This document shows positions 40,049 through 53,568 of a DNA stretch of 64,000 nucleotides, piece after piece. The stretch is from Nemophila menziesii. Its lineage: Eukaryota; Streptophyta; Magnoliopsida; Boraginales; Hydrophyllaceae. A model generated the notes under the pieces. That model worked only from the letters and a program-made list of their open reading frames with translations. It searched no databases and was not told the origin of the DNA. The translations under genes and the position numbers were made by a program. The stretch spans positions 2,294,001 to 2,358,000 of the forward strand of contig JARWIR010000047.1 of assembly GCA_029959085.1 (NCBI GenBank). The letters run 5' to 3'. Positions within the stretch are counted from its first letter, which is position 1. Every line of letters begins with the position of its first letter.

Positions 40049-40280
40049 TACGCCCTCGTTCCAACTTTATTTATTCACCTTTTTTCGTGAGGAATGATTA
40101 AGAATTTTTTTATTAGCATCTCTATTTGAAATATCACTCTTACTCAATAAGTATAAGGTTATTTATTGCACTACTCCTTTTAACTAATTAAAAGGTGTCT
40201 TTATATTGTAAAATAAAAAAAAACTTATTGAACACCCTCTTTTAAAAAGCTGGAGAAAAAAAGATGGACATGGGGAGTTA
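40049..40280. mobile_element. Stowaway-like MITE relic, unit 10
   Basis: As in unit 9. Confidence 0.52.
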
Positions 40281-42336
40281 AAATATAAAATATAAATAGA
40301 ATTAAATAGTTTTAAAAATTTGAATTTTGAAATTTGGGAACTTAATTTTATATTTCTCAATAATAGTGAAAAATTAATATAGTTGCATATAAGATATTAT
40401 CGCAATCCAATATGTATTTTATTATTATACAAATGGTAACTATATAAAGATATGTTTTATCATCCATCGAACAAATATTAAACAGAGTAACGCTTAACTT
40501 AACTATCTAAAATAACAGGATTTTTATTTTAGCAAATCATGAATTTTCAAACTAGTGAGACAAAACATATTTCTAAGACTTGTTTTCAACCTTCCTAGTC
40601 CTCTTGCCTAATATCTCCTCATACTGTCATTTTAGATGAGTATGGAATTGTTGAATCATCCATCTATTATAGTTAAATGATAAAATTGAGTGATTCCAAA
40701 ATTGAATTAATCTCTAATGAAACCGTTAGTGTTATAAATTCTCTAAAGTGTGAGTTTTTACCTCTTAAGCTATATAAGGAGACATGACATTTAGTTATAT
40801 AATCATGGGGTAAATATTTATTTCGGGATGTTTTACAAGTATAAATACCCCACAAATGACATTACGAATAAATGTGTAGTATTACAACACGCCTATGAGA
40901 AATCTGGGATTTCCTCCTACTTTGCGAAGTATACTTATGATTCCAACGAGACCACCTTTTCATGGAGCTGCCTAGTCACCAAATATGAACTAATCAACTA
41001 GATATCCTGATTAATGAAAAATATTAACCCATAACTAATATTAGATTGTTCCTTTAATAATTGTGATTTTTATTAAGCTTGGCCTAATTCTTTTCAAATA
41101 AACAAATAAGGGTGGAGAAGCTCTTATGATCAATATACATAATTCCTAAATTGTAATATTTTCTTATACATTAAATACATAATTGATTACATGATAAATT
41201 TACCCGATAAAGTGATCTTGTGTAACTATTTTTAATTTATACGAAGTTAGATTAAACTCTGTTTTTGTCAAGAATGCAAATGTCTAAAGAAATTAAAAAA
41301 GTAACTTTAAGTCCAATGTCCACAAAAATACCCTATTTCAGAGACCATGATTACTTTTTATATTACATCTTTATTAGAAAATATAAAAATATAAAAATGT
41401 AAAATTTATATAAAGATAGTATTAAAAATGTTGAGAATTGTTTTTATATTATAAATAGATAAATGATATTTTGCATTTCTTTTTTGGAAGATTGTAAAAT
41501 AAAGTTGAACATAGAGAGTATTTAAAGTAATTGCATTGAATGCATATATCAAAATTTCAATGAATTTCAACATAAAGAGTAACATTAACTGATATCAGTA
41601 AGGGATTCATGGTATTATTTAAAATTATTTTATTAATATTTAGATAGTATATTAACATAATTTATTGTAATATTTGACTTTTATCTAAAAAAGAAAAATC
41701 GAAAATGTATAAGAATATCTAATATTGCAAATTCAACAAGTGAATCATATCTTCCTTATCCACTTGGATGGCTTTTTCTAACAAATTCCCCTTATTTTTC
41801 ATCAAGCATTCATTGAGATTGTCTTCCCTTTGCACCTGATCTTCTATTTCTAATCACGTTTTCTTCAGATCCAAATGAATTGCTCCCTACCTTAATAAAA
41901 AATTCAACTGTGCTAGAGCTGGTTTCTTTCCTTTGGGGTGTACCCTTTTCTTGATCCGCAATTTTGTAAACAAACAAAAACTATATAATATTTATAAGGC
42001 TTGATTTTTTGTCAAAAAAATATATTTAGCATTAGCAAAATATTATTGTAAATTAATAAATAAGAATGTTTCTATTAAACAAAAGGGTTGCTAATTGATA
42101 TTTGTATCAGAATTATATTTGTTAGTTTTCAATGAAACAAGTGAAACAATGGAAGAAAAGATTTTGACCTCTTAAGATGACCACATATATTTACCCAATA
42201 AAAACAATCAGTTATCCGCAATTTTATTTAATTAAAGTTATATTAAACATGTGAAGAATGCAATAGAAGTATTAGAAATATATGGATGGGCCTTTCTTGA
42301 AAAATATATAATATTTATTAAAATTGATTTTTTTAG

Positions 42337-42589
42337 TATATATGTAAGATGGAGAGAAGATTTCTTACACAAGTTTATATCCATGAACAAGGAACCTGGG
42401 AAGAATTATAAGCACTATTGTAAGGATTGTCCGATAGAGAAAGCTAAGGCTAAAGAGGGATCTAAGCCTGAAAAATGCAACGGCCACTTGTTGCGAGATT
42501 TTATCAAGGAATGCGGGTTAAAATGTGGCTGCAACGGTAAGCAATGTAAGAATAGAGTAGTCCACCAAGACATTTCTCGCAAGTTGCAG
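42337..42589 (+). pseudogene. SUVR-like pre-SET exon remnant, unit 11 (open)
   Basis: Open across the exon, within a wider open stretch at 42251-42616 with a GTG start. Differs from unit 10 mainly in keeping Lys before CGC and in having Gly for Val after it (CGCNGKQC). Confidence 0.75.
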
Positions 42590-44128
42590 GTTATACTCAC
42601 AAAAAACTATTTTTGAATTAAAAAAAAAAACCTTTTTTTCACGGAGTAATTGAAATATGATTGTCAACGATCTTATCTGGGATCGAAAATGCACTTTGTC
42701 TTCTTGAGATCGGAGGTTTGGACATATCCATAGACAAGATTATAGAAACATAATACAGAAATAGCATCAAGGGAGGTAGTTGTGGGTGTCCACTTTAAAT
42801 AGCGTTTGAGTAACAGAAGTGGTAATATTGTTATTGTTTGCGACTATATAATAAGCTGTGGAGTTAGGGTCGTGTTACAATAAACTATGCAACCCAACCT
42901 ATTAAAAAGTAGTCCAACTAAAAAGACACGGTGACAAACATCTTTTAGACCAGCCCAAGTTTTGGATTAGTACAATCCAAAGTCACACTAGCCAAACATT
43001 TTTTCAGCCCAACCTATGTTTTATAAGAGATATTATAGTTTTTGGGTGGAGGGACGAAGTTTGGTTACAGCGTAACAATTTAAAATTACCCCAACCTATT
43101 TAAAATTAAAAGCCACAAGGGCCAAATACTCTAAGAGCACAACATATTTTTTACAACATAATGTCCAAATTTTAAATTAATTATTCAGGATCAACCCCAA
43201 TAACCGCACTAGTCATTAAGTTCCCATTTTCAAAAAATAATAATTATATATGCATGTCTTATGGACGGATCAAAATGGTTTTATTTTTGGCTATGATCTT
43301 ACGTAATTTTAAATATAAAATCTAAAATTTTGAAGGGATTTTGTGCGAGCGCAGGTAAAGATACACATTTATTAAAACAATATTTGCAAAAACACAAAAC
43401 CAAGAAGAAAAAAAAGTATGTGAGGATAGAAGGTTCGGAAAAGTTAGTGCAAAAATGAAAACAAATATAAACAAAAATACAATCCTTAACGAGAGACCAG
43501 TTATATCCTCCAAATATATTTATGCTTGTTGTGATCAAAACAGATCTATAAATAAGTGATTTTTGATGAAGAACCGAGTAAGTAAACTAGATACCCAAAG
43601 CTGACAAAAATACAAACAAGTAAGAGTGACTTCCCATGTGAAAATCGATGAATAGCTCCTTTCTATGAAGATTAAAACTAAATTCCGAAGTGGCTGTTTA
43701 GCAAACGAAATTCCTAGTGGCAAGAGATATATTTGCACCCAAAATGGACTTACAAGAATAATAGAGGACAGAGTAACAAAGACAGATGAATTTGGAGGAT
43801 TGACTTATAGTTGAAGATTAAGATCATCTTTTCACGTTCTCTACGTATGTCGCATTTTCTACTTCATGAAATCATGCACGCCTAACCTGAAAAAATAGAG
43901 CATCCTTCTTCTATGAATCATGTTTTATTTATTAGAATTTGTTTGTTTAGCTTTAACTTTTGACCAGATAAATATTGAACTGAATATTTAAGCTATCTTT
44001 GTTTTTACTCACGTGTTACATTTTTCGAACACAATTCAAATTGACCCAACTTGCTGAATGCAATATTTAATATTATTAATCAGAATAAGTAAAATGTTGT
44101 CCTAGTTAATATTTGAACTATATTTTTA

Positions 44129-44361
44129 TACGCCCTCGTTCCAACTTTATTTATCCACCTTTTTTCGTGAGGAATGATTAAGAATTTTTTTATCAGCATC
44201 TCTATTTGAAATATCACTCTTACTCAATAAGTATAAGGTTATTTATTGCACTACTCCTTTTAACTAATTAAAAGGTGTCTTTATATTGTAAAATAAAACA
44301 AAAACTTATTAAACACCCTCTTTTAAAAAGCTGGAGAAAAAAAGATGGACATGGGGAGTTA
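44129..44361. mobile_element. Stowaway-like MITE relic, unit 11
   Basis: As in unit 9, with TTATCCACC inside the left end. Confidence 0.52.
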
Positions 44362-46430
44362 AAATATAAAATATAAATCAAATTAAATAGTTTTAAAAAT
44401 TTAAATTTTGAAATTTGGGAACTTAATTTTGTATTTCTCAATAATAGTGAAAAATTAATATAGTTGCATATAAGATATTATCACAATCCAATATGTATTT
44501 CATTATTGTACAAATGGTAACTATATAAAGATATGTTTTATCATCCATCGAACAAATATTAAACAGAGTAACACTTAACTTAACTAGCTAAAATAACAGG
44601 ATTTTTATTTTAGCAAATCATGAATTTTCAAACTAGTGAGACAAAAAATATTTCTAAGACTTGTTTTCAACCTTCCTAGTCGTCTTGTCTAATATCTCCT
44701 CATAATGTCATTTTAGATGAGTATGGAATTGTTGAATCATCCATCTATTATAGTTAAATGATAAAATTGAGTGATTCCAAAATTGAATTAATCTCTAATG
44801 AAACTGTTAGTGTTATAAATTCTCTAGAGTGTGAGTTTTTACCTCTTAAGCTATATAAGGAGACATGACATTTACTTATATAATAATGGGGTAAATATTT
44901 ATTTCGGGATGTTTTACAAGTATAAATACCCCACAAATGACATTACGAATAAATGTGTAGTATTACAACACGCCTATGAGAAATCTGGGATTTCCCCTTA
45001 CTTTGGGAAGTGTACTTATGATTCCAACGAGGCCACCTTTTCATGGAGCTGCCTAGTCACCAAATATGAACTAATCACCTAGATATCCTGATTAATGAAA
45101 AATATTAACCCATAACTAATATTAGATTGTTCCTTTAATAATTGTGATTTTTATTAAGCTTGGCCTAATTCTTTTCAAATAAACAAATAAGGGTGGAGAA
45201 GCTCTTATGATCAATATACATAATTCCTAAATTGTAATATTTTCTTATACTTTAAATACATAATTGATTACATGATAAATTTACTCGATAAAGTGATCTT
45301 GTGTAACTATTTTTAATTTATATGAAGTTAGATTAAACTCTGTTTTTGTCAAGAATGCAAATTTCTAAAGAAATTAAAAAAGTAACTTTATGTCCAATGT
45401 CCACAAAAATACCCTATTTCAGAGACCATGATTACTTTTTATATTACATCTTTATTAGAAAATATAAGAATGTAAAATTTATATAAAGATAGTATTAAAA
45501 ATGTTGAGAATTGTTTTTATATTATATATAGATAAATGATATTTTGCATTTCTTTTTAGGAAGATAGTAAAATAAAGTTGAACATAGAGAGTATTTAAAG
45601 TAATTGCATTGAATGCATATATTAAAATTTCAATGAATTTCAACATAAAGTAACATTAACTGATATCAGTAAGGGATTCATGGTATTATTTAAAATTATT
45701 TTATTAATATTTAGATAGTATATTAACATAATTTATTGTAATATTTGACTTTTATCTAAAAAAGAAAAATCGAAAATGTATAAGAATATCTAATATTGCA
45801 AATTCAACAAGTGAATCATATCTTCCTTATCCACTTGGATGGCTTTTTCTAACTAATTCCCCTTATTTTTCATCAAGCATTCATTGAGATTTTCTTCCCT
45901 TTGCACCTGATCTTCTATTTCCAATCACGTTTTCTTCGGATCCAAATGAATTGCTCCCTACCTTAATCAAAAATTCGACTGTGCCAGAGCTGGTTTCTTT
46001 CCTTTGGGGTGTACCCTTTTCTTGATCCGCAATTCTGTAAACAAACAAAAACTATATAATATTTATAAGGCTTGATTTTTTGTCAAAAAAACATATTTAG
46101 CATTAGCAAAATATTATTGTAAATTAATAAATAAGAATATTATTGAAATCTTAATTGAAATGTTTCTATTAAACAAAAGGGTTGCTAATTGATATTTGTA
46201 TCAGAATTATATTTGTTAGTTTTCAATGAAACAAGTGAAACAATGGAAGAAAAGTTTTTGAGCTCTTAAGATGACCACATATATTTACCCAATAAAAACA
46301 ATCAGTTATCAGCAATTTTATTTAATTAAAGTTATATTAAACATGTGAAGAATGCAATAGAAGTATTAGAAATATATGGATGGGCCTTTCTTGAAAAATA
46401 TATAATATTTATTAAAATTGATTTTTTTAG

Positions 46431-46683
46431 TATATATGTAAGACGGAGAGAAGATTTCTTACACAAGTTTATATCCATGAACAAGGAACCTGGGAAGAAT
46501 TATAAGCACTATTATAAGGATTGTCCGATAGAGAAAGCTAAGGCTAAAGAGGGATCTAAGCCTGAAAAATGCAACGGCCACTTGTTGCGAGATTTTATCA
46601 AGGAATGCGGGTTAAAATGTGGCTGCAACTTTAAGCAATGTAAGAATAGAGTAGTCCAGTAAGACATTTCTCGCAAGTTGCAG
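46431..46683 (+). pseudogene. SUVR-like pre-SET exon remnant, unit 12 (late stop)
   Basis: C-type at its start, but the B-type TAA after VVQ ends the frame at about 46660. The switch to B-like sequence occurs within or just after this exon. CKDC has lost its first Cys to Tyr (HYYKDC). Confidence 0.75.
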
Positions 46684-48050
46684 GTTATACTCACAATAAC
46701 CTATTTTTGAATTAAAAAATCAAACCTTTTTTTCACGGAGTAATTGAAATATGATGGCCAACGATCTTATGTGGGATAGAAAATGCACTTTGTCTTCTTG
46801 AGATCGGAGGTTTGTACATATCCATAGACAAGATTATAGAAACATTATACATAAATAGCGTCAATGGAGGTAGTTGTGGGTGTCGACTTTGAATAGCTTT
46901 TGAGTAACAGAAGCGGTAATATTGTTATTGTTTGGGACTATATATTAAGTGGCGGAGTTAGGGTTGGGTTAGGACAAAGTTTGGTTACAGCGTACCAATT
47001 AAAAATTACCCCAACCTATTTAAAATTAAAAGCCACAAGGGCCAAATACTCTAAGAGCACAACATATTTTTTACAACATAATGTCCAAATTTTAAATAAA
47101 TTATTCGGGATCAATCCCAATAACCACACTAGTCATTAAGTTCCCATTTTCACAAAATAATAATTATATATGCATGTCTTATGGACGGATCAAAATGGTT
47201 TTATTTTTGGCTATGATCTTATGTAATTTTAAATATAAAATCTAAAATTTTGAAGCGATTTTGTGCGAGCGCTGGTAAAGATACACATTTATTAAAACAA
47301 TATTTGCAAAAACACAAAACCAAGAAGAAAAAAAGGGTATGTGAGGATAGAAGGTTCCGAAAAGTAAGTGCAAAAATGAAAACAAATATAAACAAAAATA
47401 CAATCCTTAACGAGAGACCAGTTATATCCTCCAAATATATTTATGTCTGTTGTGATCAAAACAGATCTATAAATAAGTGATTTTTGATGAAGAACCGAGT
47501 AAGTAAACTAGATACCCAAAGCTGACAAAAATACAAACAAGTAAGGGTGACTTCCAATGTGAAAATCGATGAATAGCTCCTTTCCATGAAGATTAAAACT
47601 TAATTCCGAAGTGGCTGTTTAGCAAACGAAATTCCTAGTGGCAAGAGATATATTTCCACCCAAAATGGACTTACAAGAATAACAGGGGACAGAGTAACAA
47701 AGACAGATGAATTTGGAGGATTGGCTTATAGTTGAAGATTAAGATCATGTTTTCTCGTTCTCTGCGTATGTCGTATTTTCTACTTCATGAACATCATGCA
47801 CGCCTAAGCTGAAAAAATAGAGCATCCTTCTTCTATGAGTCATGTTTTATTTATTAGAATTTGTTTGTTTAGCTTTAACTTTTGACCAGATAAATATTGA
47901 ACTGAATATTTAGGCTTTCTTTGTTTTTACTCGCGTGTTACTTTTTTCGAACACAATTCAAATTGACCCAACTTGCTGAATGCAATATTTAATATTATTA
48001 ATCAGAATAAGTAAAATGTTGTCCTAGTTAATATTTGAACTATATTTTAA

Positions 48051-48283
48051 TACGCCCTCGTTCCAACTTTATTTATTCACCTTTTTTCGTGAGGAATGAT
48101 TAAGAATTTTTTTATTAGCATCTCTATTTGAAATATCACTCTTACTCAATAAGTATAAGGTTATTTATTGCACTACTCCTTTTAACTAATTAAAAGGTGT
48201 CTTTATATTGTAAAATAAAACAAAAACTTATTGAACACCCTCTTTTAAAAAGCTGGAGAAAAAAAGATGGACATGGGGAGTTA
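48051..48283. mobile_element. Stowaway-like MITE relic, unit 12
   Basis: C-type copy, showing that the B-like tract of this unit has ended before this point. Confidence 0.52.
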
Positions 48284-50352
48284 AAATATAAAATATAAAT
48301 AGAATTAAATAGTTTTAAAAATTTGAATTTTGAAATTTGGGAACTTAATTTTATATTTCTCAATAATAGTGAAAAATTAATATAGTTGCATATAAGATAT
48401 TATCGCAATCCAATATGTATTTCATTATTGTACAAATGGTAACTATATAAAGATATGTGTTATCATCCATCGAACAAATATTAAACAGAGTAACGCTTAA
48501 CTTAACTAGCTAAAATAACAGGATTTTTATTTTAGCAAATCATGAATTTTCAAACTTGTAAAACAAAAAATATTTCTAAGACTTGTTTTCAACCTTCCTA
48601 GTCCTCTTGCCTAATATCTCCTCATAATGTCATTTTAGATGAGTATGGAATTGTTGAATCATCCATCTATTATAGTTAAATAATAAAATTGAGTGATTCC
48701 AAAATTGAATTAATCTCTAATGAAACCGTTAGTGTTATAAATTCTCTAGAGTTTGAGTTTTTACCTCTTAAGTTATATAAGGAGACATGACATTTACTTA
48801 TATAATAATGGGGTAAATATTTATTTCGGGATGTTTTACAAGTATAAATACCCCACAAATGACATTGCGAATAAATGTGTAGTATTACAACACGCCTATG
48901 AGAAATCTGGGATTTCCTCCTACTTTGGGAAGTGTACTTATGATTCCAACGAGGCCACCTTTTCATGGAGCTGCCTAGTCACCAAATATGAACTAATCAA
49001 CTAGATATCCTGATTAATGAAAAATATTAACCCATAACTAATATTAGATTGTTCCTTTAATAATTGTGATTTTTATTAAGCTTGGCCTAATTCTTTTCAA
49101 ATAAACAAATAAGGGTGGAGAAGCTCTTATGATCAATATACATAATTCCTAAATTGTAATATTTTCTTATACTTTAAATACATAATTGATTACATGATAA
49201 ATTTACTTGATAAAGTGATCTTGTGTAACTATTTTTAATTTATATGAAGTTAGATTAAACTCTGTTTTTGTCAAGAATGCAAATGTCTAAAGAAATTAAA
49301 AAAGTAACTTTAAGTCCAATGTCCACAAAAATACCCTATTTCAGAGACCATGATTACTTTTTATATTACATCTTTGTTAGAAAATATAAGAATGTAAAAT
49401 TTATATAAAGATAGTATTAAAAATGTTGAGAATTGTTTTTATATTATAAATAGATAAATGATATTTTGCATTTCTTTTTAGGAAGATAGTAAAATAAAGT
49501 TGAACATAGAGAGTATTTAATGTAATTGTATTGAATCCATATATTAAAATTTCAATGAATTTCAACATAAAGTAACATTAACTGATATCAGTAAGGGATT
49601 CATAGTATTATTTAAAATTATTTTATTAATATTTAGATAGTATATTAACATAATTTATTGTAATATTTGACTTTTATCTAAAAAAGAAAAATCGAAAATG
49701 TATAAGACTATCTAATATTGCAAATTCAACAAGTGAATCATATCTTCCTTATCCACTTGGATGGCTTTTTCTAACAAATTCCCCTTATTTTTCATCAAGC
49801 ATTCATTGAGATTGTCTTCCCTTTGCACCTGATCTTCTATTTCCAATCACGTTTTCTTCAGATCCAAATGAATTGCTCCCTACCTTAATCAAAAATTCGA
49901 CTGTGCCAAAGCTGGTTTCTTTCCTTTGGGGTGTACCCTTTTCTTGATCCGCAATTCTGTAAACAAACAAAAACTATATAATATTTATAAGGCTTGATTT
50001 TTAGTCAAAAAAACATATTTAGCATTAGCAAAATATTATTGTAAATTAATAAATAAGAATATTATTGAAATCTTAATTGAAATGTTTCTATTAAACAAAA
50101 GGGTTGCTAATTGATATTTGTATCAGAATTATATTTGTTAGTTTTCAATGAAACAAGTGAAACAATGGAAGAAAAGTTTTTGAGATCTTAAGATGACCAC
50201 ATATATTTACCCAATAAAAACAATCAGTTATCCGCAATTTTATTTAATTAAAGTTATATTAAACATGTGAAGAATGCAATAGAAGTATTAGAAATATATG
50301 GATGGGCCTTTCTTGAAAAATATATAATATTTATTAAAATTGATTTTTTTAG

Positions 50353-50605
50353 TATATATGTAAGACGGAGAGAAGATTTCTTACACAAGTTTATATCCAT
50401 GAACAAGGAACCTGGGAAGAATTATAAGCACTATTGTAAGGATTGTCCGATAGAGAAAGCTAAGGCTAAAGAGGGATCTAAGCCTGAAAAATGCAACGGC
50501 CACTTGTTGCGAGATTTTATCAAGGAATGCGGGTTAAAATGTGGCTGCAACGTTAAGCAATGTAAGAATAGAGTAGTCCACCAAGACATTTCTCGCAAGT
50601 TGCAG
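50353..50605 (+). pseudogene. SUVR-like pre-SET exon remnant, unit 13 (open)
   Basis: Open across the exon with all seven Cys present and the Gly form of KECG. Wider open stretch 50267-50632, GTG start. Confidence 0.75.
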
Positions 50606-51679
50606 GTTATACTCACAAAAAACTATTTTTGAATTAAAAAAACAAACCTTTTTTTCACGGAGTAATTGAAATATGATTGTCAAGATCTTATCTGGGATCG
50701 AAAATGCACTTTGTCTTCTTGAGATCGGAGGTTTGGACATATCCATAGACAAGATTATAGAAACATAATACAGAAATAGCATCAAGGGAGGTAGTTGTGG
50801 GTGTCGACTTTGAATAGAGTTTGAGTAACAGAAGTGGTAATATTTTTATTGTTTGGGACTATATAATAAGCTGTGGAGTTAGGGTCGGGTTACAATAAAC
50901 TATGCAACCCAACCTATTAAAAAGTAGTCCAACTAAAAAGACACGGAGACAAACATCTTTTAGACCAGCCCAAAGTATTGGATTAGTACAATCCAAAGTC
51001 ACACTGGCCAAACATTTTTTAGCCCAACCTATGTTTATAAGAGATATTATAGTTTTTGGGTGGAGGGACGAAGTTTGGTTACAGCGTAACAATTTAAAAT
51101 TAACCCAACCTATTTATAATTAAAAGCCACAAGGGCCAAATACTCTAAGAGCACAACATATTTTTTACAACATAATGTCCAAATTTTAAATTAATTATTC
51201 AGGATCAACCCCAATAACCACACTAGTCATTAAGTTCCCATTTTCAAAAAATAATAATTATATATGCATGTCTTATGGACGGATCAAAATGGTTTTATTT
51301 TTGGTTTCGATCTTACGTAATTTTAAATATAAAATCTAAAATTTTGAAGGGATTTTGTGCTAGCGCTGGTAAAGATACACATTTATTAAAATAATATTTG
51401 CAAAAACACAAAACCAAGAAGAAAAAAAGGGTATGCGAGGATAGAAGGTTTCGAAAAGTAAGTGCAAAAATGAAAACAAATATAAACAAAAATACAATCC
51501 TTAACGGGAAACCAGTTATATCCTCCAAATATATTTATGCTTGTTGTGATCAAAACAGATCTATAAGTAAGTGATTTTTGATGAAGAACCGAGTAAGTAA
51601 ACTAGATACCCAAAGCTGACAAAAATACAAACAAGTAAGAGTGACTTCCCTTGTGAAAATCGATGAATAGCTCCTTCCC

Positions 51680-51684
51680 ATGAA
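51680..51684. other. Deletion junction joining units 13 and 14
   Basis: Unit 13 sequence CTCCTTCCCATGAA runs straight into unit 14 sequence ATGAAACCATTAG. The five bases ATGAA are common to both parents. About 1.13 kb that should lie between is missing, judged from the same interval in unit 12. Confidence 0.88.
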
Positions 51685-53315
51685 ACCATTAGTGTTATAA
51701 ATTATCTAGAGTATGAATTTTTACCTCTAAAGCTATATAAGGAGACATGACATTTACTTATATAATCATGAGGTAAATATTTATTTCGGGATGTTTTACA
51801 AGTATAAATAAACCACAAATGACATTACAAATAAATGTGTAGTATTACAACACGCCTATGAGAAATCTGGGATTTCCTCCTACTTTGGGAAGTGTACATA
51901 TGATTCCAACGAGGCCACCTTTTCATGGAGCTGCCTAGTCATCAATTATGAACTAATCAACTAGATATCCTGATTAATGAAAAATATTTACCCATAACTA
52001 ATATTAGATTGTTCCTTTAATAATTGTGATTTTTATTAAGCTTGGACTAATTCTTTTCAAATAAACAAATAAGGGTGGAGAAGCTCTTATGATCAATATA
52101 CATAATTCCTAAATTGTAATATTTTCTTATGCTTTAAATACATAATTGATTACATGATAAATTTACTCGATAAAGGGATCTTGTGTAACTATTTTTAATT
52201 TATATAAAGTTAGATTAAAATCTGTTTTTGTCAAGAATGCAAATGTTTAAAGAAATTAAAAAAGTAAGTTTAAGTCCTATGTCCAAAAAAATACCCTACT
52301 GAAGATACCATGATTACTTGTTATATTCTATCTTTATTAGAAAATATAAGAATGTAAAATTTATATAAAGATAGTATTAAAAATGTTGAGAATTGTTTTT
52401 ATATTATAAATAGTTAAATGATATTTTGCATTTATTTTTAGGAAGATAGTAAAATAAAGTTGAACATAGAGATTATTTAAATTAATTGCATTGAATGCAT
52501 ATATTAAAATTCCAATGAATTTCAACATAAAGATTAACATTAACTGATATCAGTAAGGGATTCATGGTATTATTTGAAATTATTTTATTAATATTTAGAT
52601 AGTATATTAACATAATTTATTGTAATATTTGACTTTTATCTAAAAAAGAAAAATCTTAAATGTATAAGAATATTTAATATTGCAAATTCAACAAGTGAAT
52701 CCTATCTTCCTTATCTACTTGAATGGCTTTTTCTCACAAACTCCCCTTATTTTTCATCAGGCATTCATTGAGATTGTCTTCCCTTTGCACCTGATCTTCT
52801 ATTTCCAATCACGTTTTCTGCAGATCCAAATGAATTGCTCCCTACCTTAAGCAAAATTTCGATTGTGCCAGAGTTGGTTTCTTTCCTTTGGGGTGTACCC
52901 TTTTCTTGATCCGCAATTCTGTAAACAAACAAAAACTATATAATATTTATAAGGCTTGATGTTTTGTCAAAAAAACATATTTAGCATTAGCAAAATATTA
53001 TTGTAAATTAATAAAAAAGAATATTATTGAAATCTTAATTGAAATGTTTCTATTAAACAAAAGGGTTGCTAATTGATATTTGTATCAGAATTATATTTGT
53101 TAGTTTTCAAAGAAACAAGTGAAACAATGGAAGAAAAGTTTTTGAGCTCTTAAGATGACCACATATATTTACCCAATAAAAACAATCAGTTATCCGTAAT
53201 TTTATTTAATTAAAGTTATATTAAACAGGTGAAGAATGCAATAGAAGTATTAGAAATATATGGATGGGTCTTTCTTGAAAAATATATTATATTTATTAAA
53301 AAAAAATTTTTTTAG

Positions 53316-53568
53316 TATATATGTAAGACGGAGAGAATATTTCTTACACAAGTTTATATCCATGAACGAGGAACCTGGGAAGAATTATAAGCACTATTGT
53401 AAGGATTGTCCGATAGAGATAGCTAAGGCTAAAGAGGGATCTGCGCCTGAAAACTGCAACAGTCACTTGTTGCGAGATTTTATCAAGGAATGCTGGTTAA
53501 AATGTGGCTGCAACGTTAAGCAATGTAAGAATAGAGTAGTCCAGCAAGACATTTCTCGCAAGTTGCAG
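53316..53568 (+). pseudogene. SUVR-like pre-SET exon remnant, unit 14 (open)
   Basis: Open across the exon, with Trp restored in KECW. Private changes are IAKAKEG in place of KAKAKEG and ENCNSH for EKCNSH. The T tract before the acceptor is altered to a long A run followed by T's. Confidence 0.75.

Larger units (their letters stand above)
36344..40397 (+). repeat. Tandem unit 10 (variant C, 10/11/13 subfamily)
   Basis: Very similar to unit 11: both lack about 40 bp before the AAGAATGTTTC stretch (near 38,000 and 42,065) and lack 12 bp at the GGGTGGAGGGACG junction. The pre-SET exon is open. Confidence 0.92.
40398..44478 (+). repeat. Tandem unit 11 (variant C, 10/11/13 subfamily)
   Basis: Sister of unit 10, sharing its small deletions. 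It has a private 12-bp duplication of AAAATATAAAAA type near 41,380. The pre-SET exon is open. The 83-codon plus-strand frame is broken here by TAG (TTTAGTTAT context near 40,791). Confidence 0.92.
44479..48400 (+). repeat. Tandem unit 12 (mosaic C/B/C)
   Basis: The first two kilobases are C-type. From about 46,640 to 47,200 it carries B-type markers (CCAGTAAG stop, AAAAAATCAAAC, the 190-bp deletion near 46,973). Around 47,450-47,660 it shares private variants with unit 3. It ends as C-type again. Confidence 0.9.
48401..51684 (+). repeat. Tandem unit 13 (variant C, right end deleted)
   Basis: C-type unit that stops about 815 bp short of its expected end, at a junction with unit 14 at 51680-51684. 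The usual Stowaway-like MITE is lost with the missing tail. The pre-SET exon is open. Confidence 0.9.
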
